DNA of 64,000 nt from CAIYRG01 sp964446945 (GTDB lineage Bacteria; Pseudomonadota; Alphaproteobacteria; Micropepsales; Micropepsaceae). Shown piece by piece: positions 26,388 through 35,732 of the stretch. Made by a program: the position numbers and the translations under genes. Below the pieces are notes generated by a model that had not been told where the DNA came from, ran no database searches, and worked only from the letters and a program-made list of their open reading frames with translations. The stretch lies in assembly GCA_964446945.1 (NCBI GenBank), contig CAYUQO010000001.1:397872-461871 (forward strand). The letters are read 5' to 3'. Positions within the stretch are counted from its first letter, which is position 1. Each line of letters opens with the position of its first letter.

Positions 26388-26867
26388 CCTTTCGGGCACG
26401 GGTTCAGTCCCGTGTTATCCCTGCCGGCGCGGTCCGGGTGGACCGCGATTAGGCGGGCCCGGATTGCAGCTCAATTCGCGGTGGTAGACCCGAAAAACCG
26501 TGATGTGCCCTGACCCGCTGTCGTGACCCGTCGGCCGTTGAATGGTCCGTGGCAGGAACAGGTCTGCGCCGGGAATTCAATGACTATTATTCCGGGTGCA
26601 AAACCCCGGTCCTGATCGCCGCAACCCCGAATTTTTGAATCAAATCAGTATTGTTAGCTCCACCATCAGGCACCCATCCATCGCCGGAGATGATGCCGAT
26701 GCCGATTTGCAACACTGCGCACATTATTACAGTTCAGTGGGGTGAAAATCTTTTCACTGAGCAATCCGCGGTTGTAAACCTTAGCAAACGGTTGGCGCAG
26801 CGATTCGCTCGTCCAGCGTGTGGCTTGCGTCGATTTTAATTGGTCCATCTGGGGAAGGGCTAATTCA
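26388..26867. other. Non-coding interval upstream of the TonB receptor gene
   Basis: No gene is supported in these 480 bases. The first part is GC-rich with partial dyads (GCGGTCC/GGACCGC at about 26429-26450). Near 26743-26756 there is a TGAAAA-TC-TTTTCA palindrome that could be an operator for the receptor gene. No recognisable Fur box was found. The receptor ATG is preceded by GGGGAAGGG. Confidence 0.4.
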
Positions 26868-29800
26868 ATGAATCGAACTGCATCGCGTTGCTCGCTCAGA
26901 ACTTCACTCTTTCTTGGCCTTGCCAGTGCGGCCGTTTTGGCCGCAAGTCCCGCGGCCGCGCAGGCGGTCGCCGCCGTCGGTGGCGGACCCGAGGTCGTCG
27001 TCGTGACGGGAACGCTGCTCCCGGAGGCCAACACGGTTTCCGAGAGTCCGGTCCAAACCATCACGTCCGCAGACATCCAGGTGAAGGGCGCCACCGATGT
27101 CAGCGACTTCCTGAACGATTTGCCGCAGACCTTTATCAGCAGCACCAACGACTTTTCGAACACGAATAACCCCCTCACCAGTCCCGGCGGTGTCACAACG
27201 GTGGACCTGCGCGGACTCGGAGCGACGCGAACGCTCGTCCTTGTCAACGGCCGCCGTCTCGGTGTCGGCGATCCGAATACCGGCAATCCCCAGGCTGCAC
27301 CGGACATCGACCAGGTTCCCGTTCAGCTGATCGACCGTGTCGAAATCCTGACCGGCGGCGCATCATCGACTTATGGCTCCGACGCGGTCGCCGGCGTCGT
27401 CAACTTCATCCTGAAGCGGGATTTCCAGGGTCTTCAGATCGACGCGCAATGGGGCGGCGATTGGCACGATAATAACAACACATTCGCCCGTGGCGTGATC
27501 GCCAAGGCGCTCGCGGCGAACACCCAGGGTCCGCTCGCGGAGGCGCCAAACAGCGTCTTCGACGGCCAGAGCAGAAATCTGTCACTCCTGATGGGCACCA
27601 ATACGGCGGACAATCGGGGCAATGTGACGGGCTACATCACCTATCGCGAAGCCGAACCGGTTTACATGCGAGACCGGGATTTCTCCGCCTGTCAGATCAA
27701 TATCACTTCTGCGGCGGCCTGCGCCGGGTCGAGCAACTCCAACTATTTCCGGCCGAGATTCCCGAATTCGCTTGGCGTGTTTTCGATCGTCGGCAGCCAG
27801 GCGCTTCCCCGGCCGCAACCCGGCTCCTCGCCGCCGGCAACCTTTAACTCGAATGCGTATGAAACGCTTTCGCGCCAGGACACACGTTTTAATGGCGGAT
27901 TCCTGAGCCACTATGACGTCGCACCCTTTGTGCAGCCTTATGTTGAATTCTCCTTTATGGATGACCGCTCGTTCCAGCAAATCGCGCCGGATGCGATATT
28001 CCGCGGCGCAAACGCTTACGCGCCGGACGGCAGCGGCAATTTCCTCGTCAATTGCAACAATCCGCTGCTGAGTGCGCAAGAAGTCGCTGCCTTCTGTACC
28101 AGCGAAGGTCTCTCCGGAGCCCAGAATACCGAACTGGAAATCGGCCGCCGCAACATCGAAGGCGGACCGCGCTCTAGTCTTTATGAGCATATGAACTTCC
28201 GCGGAGTCGTCGGCGTACAGGGCGATTTGACCAGCGCCTGGCACTACAATGCCTACGGGTCGTACTATTACGTTACCGTCGATCAGCGGAACAACAATTA
28301 CCTCAGCAACCAAAAAATCAACAACGCGCTTCAGGTCGGCGGTACTGCCGCCAATCCGGTCTGCCTCAATGGCGGCAGCGATGGTTGCGTACCATACAAT
28401 ATCTTTACGACCGGCGGCGTAACCCAGGCGCAGCTCGATTACCTCACCGAAATCGGCACTTCGCGGGGAACACTAGCGGAGCAAATACTCGAAGCTGATC
28501 TCACCGGGGATCTCGGCACCTATGGGATCAAGTCGCCCTTCGCCAACGATCCTGTGCTTGTTGCCCTTGGCGCCGATCATAGGGTCGACACGCTGATTTT
28601 TCAGGCCGACCAGGCTGAACAATCCAACGATCTGGAGGGCTTCGGTGGCGCTGCTGTCCCGATCAACAATTCGGTCAGCGTCAGCGAGTCATATGGCGAA
28701 GTTCGAGCTGCGCTTGCGCAGGGCCAGCCGTTCATTCAGGACATGAGCATCGATGCCGGCATCCGGTTCTCCGAATATTCCACCGGCGCAAAAGCTACAA
28801 CCTGGAAAGTCGGCGGCCAGTACGCTCCAATCCCGGATATCCGTTTCCGGGCATCCTATGATGTCGCCATCCGCGCACCGAGCATTCTCGAACTGTTTAC
28901 GCCGCAGAGTGTCACCAATACCAGCATCGTGTCGGTTGATCCCTGCGCGCCGGATGGGGCGACTCCGGCGACGGCGACACTGGCGCAGTGCGAACGCACG
29001 GGGGTGACGCCTGCACAGTATGGCAACGGCAGCACCACCAGCAATATCGGTCAGTGTCCGGCAGGCCAGTGTGCGATTCTGCAGGGCGGCAATCCGAATC
29101 TGGCGCCGGAAAAGGCCAAGACTTTCACGGCCGGAATCAGCACGACGCCGACGTTGTCGTTCCTGAACGGCCTGACCGCCAGCGCGGACTACTTCAAGAT
29201 CGACATACCCAATGAGGTGGGAACGATCCCGATCGATATCTCCCTGAATCAATGCCTCACGACCGGCGCTCCGGAATTCTGCAGCAACGTCGTGCGGACG
29301 GCGAATGGACAATTGTATGGCAATACCGTTTCCGGTGGCGGTTACATCAAGGCCACCAATGTCAACGTCGCATCGGCGAATGTCTCAGGCGTTGACCTCC
29401 AGGCCGGCTATCGCAGGAATCTAGAGGATTTCGGCATTGGTCCCTACGGCGCCGTGAGCTTTTTCTTCGTCGGCACCTACACGATCACCTCGAAGACCCA
29501 GACCCTGCCGACCCAGCCGGTTTATGACTGCGCAGGTCTTTTTGGTAACACTTGCGGTAACCCGCTTCCGACGTGGCGCCATTTGCTGCGCGTGACCTGG
29601 CTCTCCCCGTGGGATGTCACGCTTTCGATGCAGTGGCGATTCCTCGGTGGCACCGGCCTGGACAGCAACACGACGCAAGCTGCACTGACGAGTGGCAGTT
29701 TCGACGCACTCAATGCCCGGATTCCGGCATTCAGCTATTTTGACTTCAATGCCATCTGGGAGCTGAATCCGCACCTGGAATTGCGGGCGGGAATCTCCAA

Positions 29801-29924
29801 CGCCTTCGATAAGGATCCGCCGATCATCAGCGACCTGATTACCGGAACAGGTACACCGAATACCTACAACACTTACGATTTGTTGGGCCGTACGGTGTAC
29901 GTGGCGCTGACGTCCAGGTTCTAG
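26868..29924 (+). CDS. TonB-dependent receptor
   Basis: This is an outer-membrane gated beta-barrel of 1018 residues. The signal peptide (about 1-35) ends ASPAAAQ; the TonB box region is probably EVVVVTGTLL, followed by the plug with SPVQTITSADIQVKGATDVS, VDLRGLGATRTLVLVNGRR, and IDRVEILTGGASSTYGSDAV. The barrel ends with the typical aromatic terminus VYVALTSRF. The start at 26868 is chosen for the GGGGAAGGG site and the signal peptide; the frame runs 16 codons further upstream. The sequence type resembles the large receptors for glycans, peptides or organic acids in sphingomonads and Rhizomicrobium-like bacteria. No substrate gene cluster is adjacent, so the ligand is unknown. Confidence 0.95.
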   Translation: MNRTASRCSLRTSLFLGLASAAVLAASPAAAQAVAAVGGGPEVVVVTGTLLPEANTVSESPVQTITSADIQVKGATDVSDFLNDLPQTFISSTNDFSNTNNPLTSPGGVTTVDLRGLGATRTLVLVNGRRLGVGDPNTGNPQAAPDIDQVPVQLIDRVEILTGGASSTYGSDAVAGVVNFILKRDFQGLQIDAQWGGDWHDNNNTFARGVIAKALAANTQGPLAEAPNSVFDGQSRNLSLLMGTNTADNRGNVTGYITYREAEPVYMRDRDFSACQINITSAAACAGSSNSNYFRPRFPNSLGVFSIVGSQALPRPQPGSSPPATFNSNAYETLSRQDTRFNGGFLSHYDVAPFVQPYVEFSFMDDRSFQQIAPDAIFRGANAYAPDGSGNFLVNCNNPLLSAQEVAAFCTSEGLSGAQNTELEIGRRNIEGGPRSSLYEHMNFRGVVGVQGDLTSAWHYNAYGSYYYVTVDQRNNNYLSNQKINNALQVGGTAANPVCLNGGSDGCVPYNIFTTGGVTQAQLDYLTEIGTSRGTLAEQILEADLTGDLGTYGIKSPFANDPVLVALGADHRVDTLIFQADQAEQSNDLEGFGGAAVPINNSVSVSESYGEVRAALAQGQPFIQDMSIDAGIRFSEYSTGAKATTWKVGGQYAPIPDIRFRASYDVAIRAPSILELFTPQSVTNTSIVSVDPCAPDGATPATATLAQCERTGVTPAQYGNGSTTSNIGQCPAGQCAILQGGNPNLAPEKAKTFTAGISTTPTLSFLNGLTASADYFKIDIPNEVGTIPIDISLNQCLTTGAPEFCSNVVRTANGQLYGNTVSGGGYIKATNVNVASANVSGVDLQAGYRRNLEDFGIGPYGAVSFFFVGTYTITSKTQTLPTQPVYDCAGLFGNTCGNPLPTWRHLLRVTWLSPWDVTLSMQWRFLGGTGLDSNTTQAALTSGSFDALNARIPAFSYFDFNAIWELNPHLELRAGISNAFDKDPPIISDLITGTGTPNTYNTYDLLGRTVYVALTSRF

Positions 29925-29957
29925 GCGCTGTCCGGCGATACGGACGTCTGATAACTA

Positions 29958-29988
29958 TTGCGGCGCCAACACCTTGTTGGCGCCGCAA
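29958..29988 (+). terminator. Rho-independent terminator after the TonB receptor gene
   Basis: A perfect 13-bp stem, TTGCGGCGCCAAC pairing with GTTGGCGCCGCAA around an ACCTT loop, lies 33 bases after the receptor stop and is followed by CTCTTT. The stem is strong; the T tract is short. Confidence 0.8.
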
Positions 29989-30013
29989 CTCTTTCCACGA
30001 CCCTCCTGAACTT

Positions 30014-30254
30014 CACCCTCCCTCTTGCCGCCGCCGCGCCGAAGTGGCGCTATGGCGCGCCACGAAGGCGGGCGGGGGATCGGAGGGCGTACAAAATCGG
30101 CGGAGCCGATTTTAGCCCGGAAAGGCGCAACGCCCGCTTTTGCATGTGCCGCGGACGCGCACCGCGCGCTGTGCGCGTTTTTTTATCCGTTCCGCCGGTG
30201 CGGCGAGGCCGCGCCGGTCGGGGGCGCCGCGTGCGGCCGGCCGGAAGGGGGGTG
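30014..30254. repeat. Mosaic hairpin-repeat block
   Basis: It opens like family A (CACCCTCCCTCTTGCC), contains GTGGCGC/GCGCCAC and AAAATCGGC/GCCGATTTT (30093-30113) hairpins and a TGCGCGTTTTTTT run, and closes with GGCCGGCCGGAAGGGGGGTG just before the next ATG. With the terminator it fills the 331-base gap; no gene is supported in it. Confidence 0.6.
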
Positions 30255-30255
30255 A

Positions 30256-31152
30256 ATGCCTGAATCACTGGGTTTTGTCGGCACGGGCAAAATGGGCGGG
30301 CCCATGGCCGGGCGTCTCATGGACGCCGGCCACTCGCTGACGGTTTATGACATTCGCGACGAAGCCGTGGCGCCGCTCATCGCGAGGGGCGCGGCGAAAG
30401 CACGTTCATCGCGCGAAGTTGCCAATCGTGCCGACATCGTTTTCTTCAGCCTGCCGGAACCGGAAGATGTGCGCGGCGAGGCCATCGGCGCGCAGGGCGT
30501 CATCAAAGGCGAGCGCGCAAAGATCCTGGTCGATCTTTCCACCACCGGCCGGCCGACAACGCTGGCAGTTGCCGAAGCGCTGGCCGGGAGGCAGATCGCG
30601 ATGGTCGATGCGCCGGTCTCCGGAGGTGTGGCGGGCGCAACCAAAGGCACCCTTGCGGTCATGGCGTCGGGCGATCCGGCCGCGCTGGAACGCGTGCGTG
30701 CGCTGCTCGCGAATTTCGGCCGGCTATTCGTCATTGGCGAACGGGCCGGCATGGCGCAGGTGATGAAGCTCGCCAACAATCTCCTTTCCGCGACATCCCT
30801 CGCGGTTGCATCCGAAGCTGTCGTGATGGGGATGAAAGCCGGACTCGATCCGAAGCTGATGATCGAGGTGATCAATGCCGGCACCGGGCGCAGTTCGGCC
30901 ACCGAAACCAAATTCCCGCAATCCATTCTCACGCGCCGCTTCGCCTATGGATTCGCCACCGGACTGATGAACAAGGACGTGCGGCTCTGTCTCGAAGAAG
31001 CGCGCTCGCTCGATTCACCAATGCCGGTGGGCGAGGCAGTACACGCGATCTGGCAGGCCGCGATGCGCGAACTCGGCGCCGATTCGGACTACACCGAGAT
31101 CTTCCGCTACCTGGAGCTCATCACCAACCGGGACCCCACGGGCCCCAGTTAA
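30256..31152 (+). CDS. 3-hydroxyisobutyrate dehydrogenase family oxidoreductase
   Basis: The 298-residue protein belongs to the beta-hydroxyacid dehydrogenases. It has the Rossmann motif LGFVGTGKMGGPMAGRLMDA, the substrate-binding block VDAPVSGGVAGATKGTLAVM, and the catalytic helix MAQVMKLANNLLSATSLAVA with the conserved Lys. The C-terminal domain contains the LMNKDVRLCLEEA block. Such enzymes oxidise 3-hydroxyisobutyrate, tartronate semialdehyde, phenylserine or related acids using NAD(P). Its last 32 bases overlap the end of the convergent lipoprotein gene on the other strand. The ATG follows GAAGGGGGGTG from the repeat. Confidence 0.92.
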   Translation: MPESLGFVGTGKMGGPMAGRLMDAGHSLTVYDIRDEAVAPLIARGAAKARSSREVANRADIVFFSLPEPEDVRGEAIGAQGVIKGERAKILVDLSTTGRPTTLAVAEALAGRQIAMVDAPVSGGVAGATKGTLAVMASGDPAALERVRALLANFGRLFVIGERAGMAQVMKLANNLLSATSLAVASEAVVMGMKAGLDPKLMIEVINAGTGRSSATETKFPQSILTRRFAYGFATGLMNKDVRLCLEEARSLDSPMPVGEAVHAIWQAAMRELGADSDYTEIFRYLELITNRDPTGPS

Positions 31153-31534
31153 ACCGGTTCCAAATCGATGCATCGTTGTACAGCATTGCAGTCGACTGCG
31201 CCTGATTGGCAAGCCGCAGCTGAAACATCTCCTTGTTGAATTCTCCGAAGTTCGCCTGTGTGCCGATATACAGGCAATTGCAATTCAGCGGATCGGCATA
31301 GACATATTCGACCTCGCCAGAGGCCTTCGTTCTCATGATGAACCGATGCGGCGGCAGCATGGCCAATTCGCTTTGGCGCTCAGGCGTATTTGCGGGCAGA
31401 ACCGTAAAGCCCGCCGCGGCAATCAAACCCTCCTGCTCAGCGACCTGTTCTTGCGGCGTCGCGCATCCGGCGATGGCACAAGAACCGAGCGCAGCGGCTG
31501 AAATGACGAAAGCTGTTCTCAGTCCGGATAACAC
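31121..31534 (-). CDS. Putative lipoprotein of unknown function
   Basis: The 137-residue product has a short hydrophobic leader (LRTAFVISAAALGSCAIAGC) with a lipobox-like AIAGC, so Cys24 is probably lipidated. The mature part has HRFIMRTKASGEVEYVYADP and CNCLYIGTQANF, and ends in a W/N/G-rich tail. I do not recognise a characterised family. It is divergent from the small secreted protein gene at 31723. Its 3' end overlaps the dehydrogenase gene by 32 bases in the opposite direction, so both C-termini are constrained by the same DNA. Confidence 0.7.
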   Translation of the reverse strand: MLSGLRTAFVISAAALGSCAIAGCATPQEQVAEQEGLIAAAGFTVLPANTPERQSELAMLPPHRFIMRTKASGEVEYVYADPLNCNCLYIGTQANFGEFNKEMFQLRLANQAQSTAMLYNDASIWNRFNWGPWGPGW

Positions 31535-31722
31535 TTGTAGCTCTCCTGTTCGGACAATTTGCGATTTTTAGCGCCCGTTTCCTGAACGCAATCCAGGTGC
31601 GATTCAAAGGCCGAAATTCTGAACGCCGGATGAATAACCCGTCCATCCTGCATAAATCCGTGCTGTGCATTATCAGTACTGAGGTAGTGCGCTGGGACCA
31701 GCGCCAAAAGTGAGGAAATCCC

Positions 31723-32130
31723 GTGAAAACCATCACGAAATTGGGAATCGGCGCGGCAATGATCGGCGGCGTCGCGATTGCGTCGGCGGCGCCGGCAATG
31801 GCGCAGATCAGTTTTGGAATTGGTATAGGGCCAGCCTATCAGACCTATCCGGAATATCCGTCGTGTTACGACCTGCTCGGAAATTACGTGTACTCTTATC
31901 CGTACTGCACGGCCTATGCAGCGCCGGCCTATGTTCCTCCTCCCGTTCAACCATACTACGGAGTCCAGCCCTATTACGGGTGGGATGGCGACTGGGCTTG
32001 GCGCCGGCACGAACAACGTGAAGAATGGGAGCGCAGAGTTGATCGCGATCGCTTTTTTGATCGTGACCGCGACTTCGCGAGACGTGACCGTGACCGCGAC
32101 GAGCGTTGGCGCTACCGCGACCGGGACTAG
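31723..32130 (+). CDS. Small secreted protein with Pro/Tyr-rich centre and Asp-Arg-rich tail
   Basis: The GTG start is preceded by TGAGGA at good spacing. Residues 1-27 are a signal peptide (ending APAMAQ). The mature 108 residues have a Y/P-rich segment (PAYVPPPVQPYYGVQPYYGW) and then a strongly charged tail built from DRDR and RRDRDRDE repeats (residues about 105-135). I recognise no enzymatic domain. The pattern resembles intrinsically disordered envelope proteins of alphaproteobacteria. It is divergent from the lipoprotein gene, sharing a 188-base promoter region. Confidence 0.72.
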   Translation: MKTITKLGIGAAMIGGVAIASAAPAMAQISFGIGIGPAYQTYPEYPSCYDLLGNYVYSYPYCTAYAAPAYVPPPVQPYYGVQPYYGWDGDWAWRRHEQREEWERRVDRDRFFDRDRDFARRDRDRDERWRYRDRD

Positions 32131-32244
32131 GATTGGGTGGAAGGTCTGTTACGGTCAACGGACTGGCAGACCTCCCGCGCGCAAGCTGTGCTCAGCCGAA
32201 CGTCACGACACGGCGATGGGATTAAGTGAACACGGCGCACTCGG

Positions 32245-33663
32245 TCAGGGCGCACTGGTCGGGGCCGCGCCGGGTGAGGGAAGAGGCGCCTCCAGAATTT
32301 CTGGAACTTCTAAAACAGTGTGCGGCCGAACTCGTCGCGCGAGCACCAGCACCATCGCGGAAGCGATTACCAGCCCAGCGGCCAGCATCGCCATTCCCGA
32401 CGCGTAACTCCCGCTGCGATCCTTCAGCACGCCAATCATATACGGTCCTGCGAAGCCGCCCAGCGATACGATGGTGTTGATGGCGCTGATGCCTCCGGCT
32501 TCCGCCGGACCGCGAAGGAATCGCGATGGCAGCGTAAAAAGCGGCGCGATCGCGGCCGGGATGAAACCTGACGCGAGCGCAAGTCCCACCAGCGCCAGAG
32601 CGTCATTCGTTGCCGCGCTCGCCAGCGCAAACCCGACCGCAGCGAAAAGCCAGGCGAATGCGACATGCAGGAAACCCTCTCCGGAGCGGTCGCAGGAGTA
32701 ACCCCAGGCCACGATGATCAGCATGGCGAGGAGATAGACCAGCGCCACGACAATTCCTGTTCCGGTGATGGAGAATCCCATGGCGCTTACGATCTGCGGC
32801 AACCAGAGTCCGGTGGCATAGAGCGCCGAACCGGCAGCGAAACTGGCCAGCGCCACCACGATAATCCTGAAGTCCCGCAGCGAATCCCACAGCGGCCGCG
32901 TTTCGCCCTGCGCCTCGCCCGCGAGCTGCGAGGTAATCAGCGTTCGATCCTGCGCCGACAACCAATCGGCGTCGCGAGGTCCGTCGGGAAGAAATTTCAG
33001 CACCGCAAGTCCCAGCAGCGTAGCGGGCAGTCCTTCGAGCAAGAACAGCAATTGCCAGCCATGCAATCCGCCAAATCCATTCGTGGCGAGAATCGCTGCC
33101 GATAGTGGGCCACCCACCACACCCGACAATGGAATCGCGCAGACAAATACCGCCGAAAACCGCACGCGATAGCGCCGGGGAAACCACAGCCCCAGATAAT
33201 AAAGAATTCCGGGAAACAGGCCGGCTTCGGCAAGGCCGAGCAGAAAGCGCAGGATGTAAAATTCGCGGGCGCTGTGGATGAATCCGGTCGATGCCGAAAT
33301 CAATCCCCACACCGTCAGGATACAGAACATCCATCGCCGCGTGCCGAGCCGCAACAGAATGGCATTGGCCGGAATCTGGAACAGAAGGTAGCCGGCGAAG
33401 AGAATGCCGCCGCCAAATCCAAAAACACTCGCGCTGAAACCGAGATCGCGATTCATCGTCAGCGCCGCGAATCCCGCGTTGAACCGGTCGAGATAGTTGG
33501 CGAGATACAGGAGCCCGAGAAACGGAAGTAGCCGCCACGCGCAGCGCGCAAACAGACGATTCGCGGTGTTCTGCTGCGTTTGTGTCGGAAGTGTTGAGCG
33601 GATATCGGCGACAGGCGGTTCGGCCGGAGCCGCGGTCAGGGGCGTCTGCCGCGGATCGCTCAC
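32245..33663 (-). CDS. MFS transporter, anion:cation symporter (ACS)-like
   Basis: This twelve-helix carrier of 472 residues begins the membrane part with LLPFLGLLYLANYLDRFNAG, where the YLxxYLDRxN pattern is the ACS family signature, followed by GYLLFQIPANAILLRLGTRR and RFLLGLAEAGLFPGILYYL. ACS carriers take up organic anions such as tartrate, phthalate or hexuronates with protons. It overlaps the small periplasmic protein gene upstream by 4 bases. The N-terminal 35 residues are polar and the C-terminal 20 are Pro/Ala-rich, both outside the family core. Confidence 0.9.
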   Translation of the reverse strand: MSDPRQTPLTAAPAEPPVADIRSTLPTQTQQNTANRLFARCAWRLLPFLGLLYLANYLDRFNAGFAALTMNRDLGFSASVFGFGGGILFAGYLLFQIPANAILLRLGTRRWMFCILTVWGLISASTGFIHSAREFYILRFLLGLAEAGLFPGILYYLGLWFPRRYRVRFSAVFVCAIPLSGVVGGPLSAAILATNGFGGLHGWQLLFLLEGLPATLLGLAVLKFLPDGPRDADWLSAQDRTLITSQLAGEAQGETRPLWDSLRDFRIIVVALASFAAGSALYATGLWLPQIVSAMGFSITGTGIVVALVYLLAMLIIVAWGYSCDRSGEGFLHVAFAWLFAAVGFALASAATNDALALVGLALASGFIPAAIAPLFTLPSRFLRGPAEAGGISAINTIVSLGGFAGPYMIGVLKDRSGSYASGMAMLAAGLVIASAMVLVLARRVRPHTVLEVPEILEAPLPSPGAAPTSAP

Positions 33664-34112
33664 TTTATCCTGCGGACTTTGTACAGCGCGTTCTGCCCGG
33701 CGAAGATCAGATTGTAGCTGCCGAACAATCCGCGCGAGATCGTCACTTGCCTGCTCTCAACTTTGCCGCCCGGCGCGAATCGAAGGCTGTCACCGTCGAT
33801 TTGCTGCCAGGTTTGGCCGTTGTCCAGAACAAGGACCAGCCGCCCCGTGGGCGTCAGTGAAACATTGCTGACTGTTGCGGTCAGGGAGTCGTCCTGTTCG
33901 GCCGCCGCCGGTGTTTGCGGTTTTGGCAATTGCTCGCGGCCCAATTCGGGATTCGGCGCGGGACGCTGCGCAAGCCCGTCGTAACAGGCGAGCCTTTCGG
34001 CGGAGCCGGTGATTGCGGCGCATCTGGCGATGGCTCCCGTCAAATCCTGCGCTGTAGCCGCTGTTGTGACGAGAAGCAGCGGTAAGGTGATGCTGAACGA
34101 TCGAATCCCCAT
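33660..34112 (-). CDS. Secreted protein of unknown function (CYDxLA motif)
   Basis: The 150-residue product has a signal peptide (MGIRSFSITLPLLLVTTAATA) and then AIARCAAITGSAERLACYDGLA, a two-cysteine motif frequent at the start of small alphaproteobacterial periplasmic proteins. The second half is a predicted beta-rich domain (GRLVLVLDNGQTWQQID, KVESRQVTISRGLFGSYNLI). No characterised function is known to me. It overlaps the MFS transporter start by 4 bases and follows the mechanosensitive channel gene by 19 bases, so the three probably form one transcript. Confidence 0.75.
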   Translation of the reverse strand: MGIRSFSITLPLLLVTTAATAQDLTGAIARCAAITGSAERLACYDGLAQRPAPNPELGREQLPKPQTPAAAEQDDSLTATVSNVSLTPTGRLVLVLDNGQTWQQIDGDSLRFAPGGKVESRQVTISRGLFGSYNLIFAGQNALYKVRRIK

Positions 34113-34131
34113 CTTCCCCCAACCGGCCTGC

Positions 34132-35544
34132 CTATACGCGTCCGACCTGTCTCGCGAACCAGTCGCGGGTACTCTCGGCGCCCTGGTTTTCCGTCGAACT
34201 GCCTAACGCCATGATATTCGCGAACTGTGCCTTTTCCAGGCGGAATATAGTGGCTTTGGTCAATGCCGTCAGCGATGCCGCAGCAGGCGCTCCCTGCTGC
34301 AGTTCCCGGCTGCCAAAGCTTCCGCCCGCGCCAATCCGGTCCAGTTCCTCCGTGCGATCCCCCGAACGCCGCCGCACCGAAACAACACCGGCGGCGACCA
34401 GCAGCAGCGCCGGCACTTGCGCCCCTTGCTCGACCAGCACCTGTCCGGCCTCGTATTCTTCTAGCCTCAGGGCACTTGCGAGTTCTGCGCGCTGTTCGTT
34501 GCGGAGATCTGCGAGGAGCGGGGCGCTCTCCGCCAGGCGCAGCGCCGCGCTCGCAGGCGGAACGCCCACAGCCGGCAGGGAAAGCGCATTCGCATTGCCC
34601 AGTGCAATTCCCGCGATCCGCAATGCCCGATAGATATTCTCGTAAACAACAGTCTGTGCCGCGGCGGCCAGTGCCACCTCGGAAGTATAGAACGTCACTT
34701 CGAATGTCGTGGCTTCGGCGCTCATGCCCTTGATCACCGCGCAGGGCGGCGGCTGCATCAGAACCTGCCGGCAGGCGAGCGCGGAATCCGACAGCACGCG
34801 CGCCGCCAGTTCCGGTGAAGTCTGCGGCGCCAGCGGCAGCCGGATGACGGTGCCGTGCGTGCGCGACGGGTAGCTCGCATTGACAATCCGCGCCTTGGCA
34901 ATGACGCTGTTCGGCACGATCGCCACATCTTGATGGTCGGTCAGGAGATGGGTGGCGCGCCAGTTCATCTCCACCACCGTACCTTCCGCCCCGTTGTCGA
35001 GCGTGATCCAGTCGCCAAGCTGATACGGTTTCCCGAGCGTGAGCATAATGCCGTAGAACACATCGCCGAGCGCGCTTTGCAGCGCGAGACCGAGCACGAC
35101 GGCAACTGCGCCCGACGTCACCAGCAGCCCCTGCAGCGGCAGATTGAGCACGAAGGTGGTGAGCCCGATGAGCGCGCAGAGATAGATTCCGGCGACGCTC
35201 AAATCCTGCGTCAGACGGTAGCGGGCGAGCGGCGTGTGTCCGCGCGACGCAAACAGCCGGAGCGCATCCGAACACAGCGACGCTGCCCAGGACCACCAGA
35301 TCGTCTTCAGGCTGTCGCCGAGAAATCCGGCCAGCGGATCGCGTTGAATGCGCGGCACGGCATAGGGAATCTGCCGGGCCTGAAACATGATCCACGTGAA
35401 GCCGAGAAAGAACAGCGCACCCACCAGGATTCGCCGTAAGGTTTGCCGCTTGGTGAGGAAGCGCACGCCGGCGAATGCAAAGATGAGGACCACGAGCGCA
35501 ATCAGCTCGGGACGCCCGGCCAGTATCTGGTTCACTGTGTTCAT
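34132..35544 (-). CDS. MscS-type mechanosensitive channel with C-terminal cyclic-nucleotide-binding-like domain
   Basis: The 470-residue protein has four or five hydrophobic segments in the first 170 residues, with the pore helix and beta domain of MscS in LQGLLVTSGAVAVVLGLALQ, GLMLTLGKPYQLGDWITLDN-like sequence and VPNSVIAKARIVN. After residue about 330 comes a cyclic-nucleotide-binding fold: LRLEEYEAGQVLVEQGAQVP, LLVAAGVVSV, GAGGSFGSREL and KATIFRLEKAQF. The phosphate-binding Arg cassette (FGE-A-x(6-9)-R) is not clear, so ligand binding is doubtful. Channels of this architecture are gated or desensitised by the added domain. It heads a three-gene minus-strand unit. Confidence 0.88.
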   Translation of the reverse strand: MNTVNQILAGRPELIALVVLIFAFAGVRFLTKRQTLRRILVGALFFLGFTWIMFQARQIPYAVPRIQRDPLAGFLGDSLKTIWWSWAASLCSDALRLFASRGHTPLARYRLTQDLSVAGIYLCALIGLTTFVLNLPLQGLLVTSGAVAVVLGLALQSALGDVFYGIMLTLGKPYQLGDWITLDNGAEGTVVEMNWRATHLLTDHQDVAIVPNSVIAKARIVNASYPSRTHGTVIRLPLAPQTSPELAARVLSDSALACRQVLMQPPPCAVIKGMSAEATTFEVTFYTSEVALAAAAQTVVYENIYRALRIAGIALGNANALSLPAVGVPPASAALRLAESAPLLADLRNEQRAELASALRLEEYEAGQVLVEQGAQVPALLLVAAGVVSVRRRSGDRTEELDRIGAGGSFGSRELQQGAPAAASLTALTKATIFRLEKAQFANIMALGSSTENQGAESTRDWFARQVGRV

Positions 35545-35732
35545 CGCCCCAAATTAGCAGAAGGAGGGCGGCGAGACGATCACATGCCGGTTCTTGCCGT
35601 GGCGGCGGCTAAGCCAGGAGGGCAGGGGCGACGGAACCGGTTCCGGCCGGCACGGCCGCCGATTGAATCGCGTCAGCGCAGTGTCATACTGCTGTGCTTG
35701 TGTCCGCCGTCCAACCGAAAAGGATCGCCGTC

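Noticed and set aside
31990..32130. Repeated Asp-Arg codons resembling a short tandem repeat or CRISPR-like array
   Set aside because: The units are 6-9 bases, without spacers, and in frame within a secreted protein, so they are a low-complexity protein tail.
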